Source: Chloroflexia bacterium (lineage in GTDB: Bacteria > Chloroflexota > Chloroflexia > Thermomicrobiales > JALYUS01). Taken from it: a stretch of 13,065 nt of DNA. Position numbers and translations under genes: made by a program. The stretch covers positions 1 to 13,065 of the forward strand of contig JAICJW010000083.1 of the NCBI GenBank assembly GCA_025928215.1, in the 5' to 3' direction. Shown piece by piece: positions 12,829-13,065 of the stretch (position 1 is its first letter; each line of letters starts with the position of its first letter). The notes under the pieces were generated by a model. It was not told the DNA's origin. It searched no databases and was given only the letters and a program-made list of their open reading frames with translations.

Positions 12829-13065
12829 ATGAACGATGACCCGCGCTCTTCACCACCAGAGGCGCCAGGACCGCAGCGCACCGGCGACTGGAAAGCGATC
12901 CTTCGCGATCTCCACGTCACGCCGAGCCGGCGGATGGGCCAGAATTTCCTCGTTGACCGCGCTGTTCTCGCCGGGATCGTGGATGCGGCGGGCGTCCGGC
13001 CGGGCGAGACGGTCATCGAGGTCGGGCCGGGGCTGGGCATCCTGACAGCGGCGCTGGCGGCGGCG
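12829..13065 (+). CDS. rsmA: 16S rRNA dimethyladenosine methyltransferase RsmA (KsgA), N-terminal part (cut by window edge)
   Basis: Seventy-nine codons are open to the edge. After a Pro/Asp-rich start the sequence reads TPSRRMGQNFLVDRAVL (31-47), containing the family hallmark QNFL, and then VIEVGPGLGILT (62-73), the SAM-binding motif I of the KsgA/Dim1 family. The enzyme dimethylates two adjacent adenines near the 3' end of 16S rRNA during small-subunit maturation. The ATG at 12829 is the likely start because it gives an N-terminal length close to other members and lies right after an extended -10 box. There is no ribosome-binding site. The gene diverges from the 100-residue orphan gene. 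Confidence 0.92.
   Translation, partial: MNDDPRSSPPEAPGPQRTGDWKAILRDLHVTPSRRMGQNFLVDRAVLAGIVDAAGVRPGETVIEVGPGLGILTAALAAA

Overview
The window is GC-rich, densely packed bacterial chromosome. The gene content points to a Chloroflexota-like bacterium (Thermomicrobia or a relative): an RqcH/NFACT gene beside remA and gmk, an rny-ymdB-spoVS block, a long-form isoaspartate methyltransferase next to def, and GC-rich palindromic intergenic repeats. The lineage is an inference from gene content and style. No rRNA, tRNA, CRISPR array, integrase or transposase is visible.

Layout, left to right. (1) 1-1388: a truncated rqcH gene runs leftward off the edge. It diverges from a coupled remA-gmk pair whose start and stop codons overlap. 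(2) 1404-3197: a leftward pair, def then a PIMT-type methyltransferase, converges on gmk. (3) 3198-3593: a 396-bp gene-free stretch between def and rny. It holds a GC-rich inverted repeat, a good sigma70-type promoter and a roughly 210-nt possibly structured leader. (4) 3594-7436: rny, a ymdB-type phosphodiesterase, spoVS and a PHP-domain phosphatase/RNase, all rightward. This keeps the rny-ymdB-spoVS order of Bacillus subtilis. Three of the four products are predicted to act on RNA or nucleotides. (5) 7590-11364: a four-gene operon of three different xylose-isomerase-like TIM barrels and one Gfo/Idh/MocA dehydrogenase. Each junction overlaps or is nearly abutting. It looks like a carbohydrate or cyclitol conversion pathway without its own transporter or regulator. 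(6) 11365-12739: a J-domain protein gene bracketed by two composite palindromic elements, then a leftward orphan gene of 100 codons. (7) 12829-end: the start of rsmA (ksgA), probably read from a leaderless promoter set back-to-back with the promoter of the orphan gene.

Two full-edge genes (rqcH at 1-311 and rsmA from 12829) are cut by the window ends and were recognised by direct translation. The most unusual signals are the repeats. One family of GC-rich palindromes sits exactly at gene boundaries: it seems to supply the start codon and ribosome binding site of the J-domain gene and to overlap the stop codon of the methyltransferase. A different inverted repeat overlaps the stop codon of the PHP gene. 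A second point of interest is the dehydrogenase of the sugar operon, which has a lysine-rich N-terminal tail and a basic C-terminal tail outside its catalytic fold.
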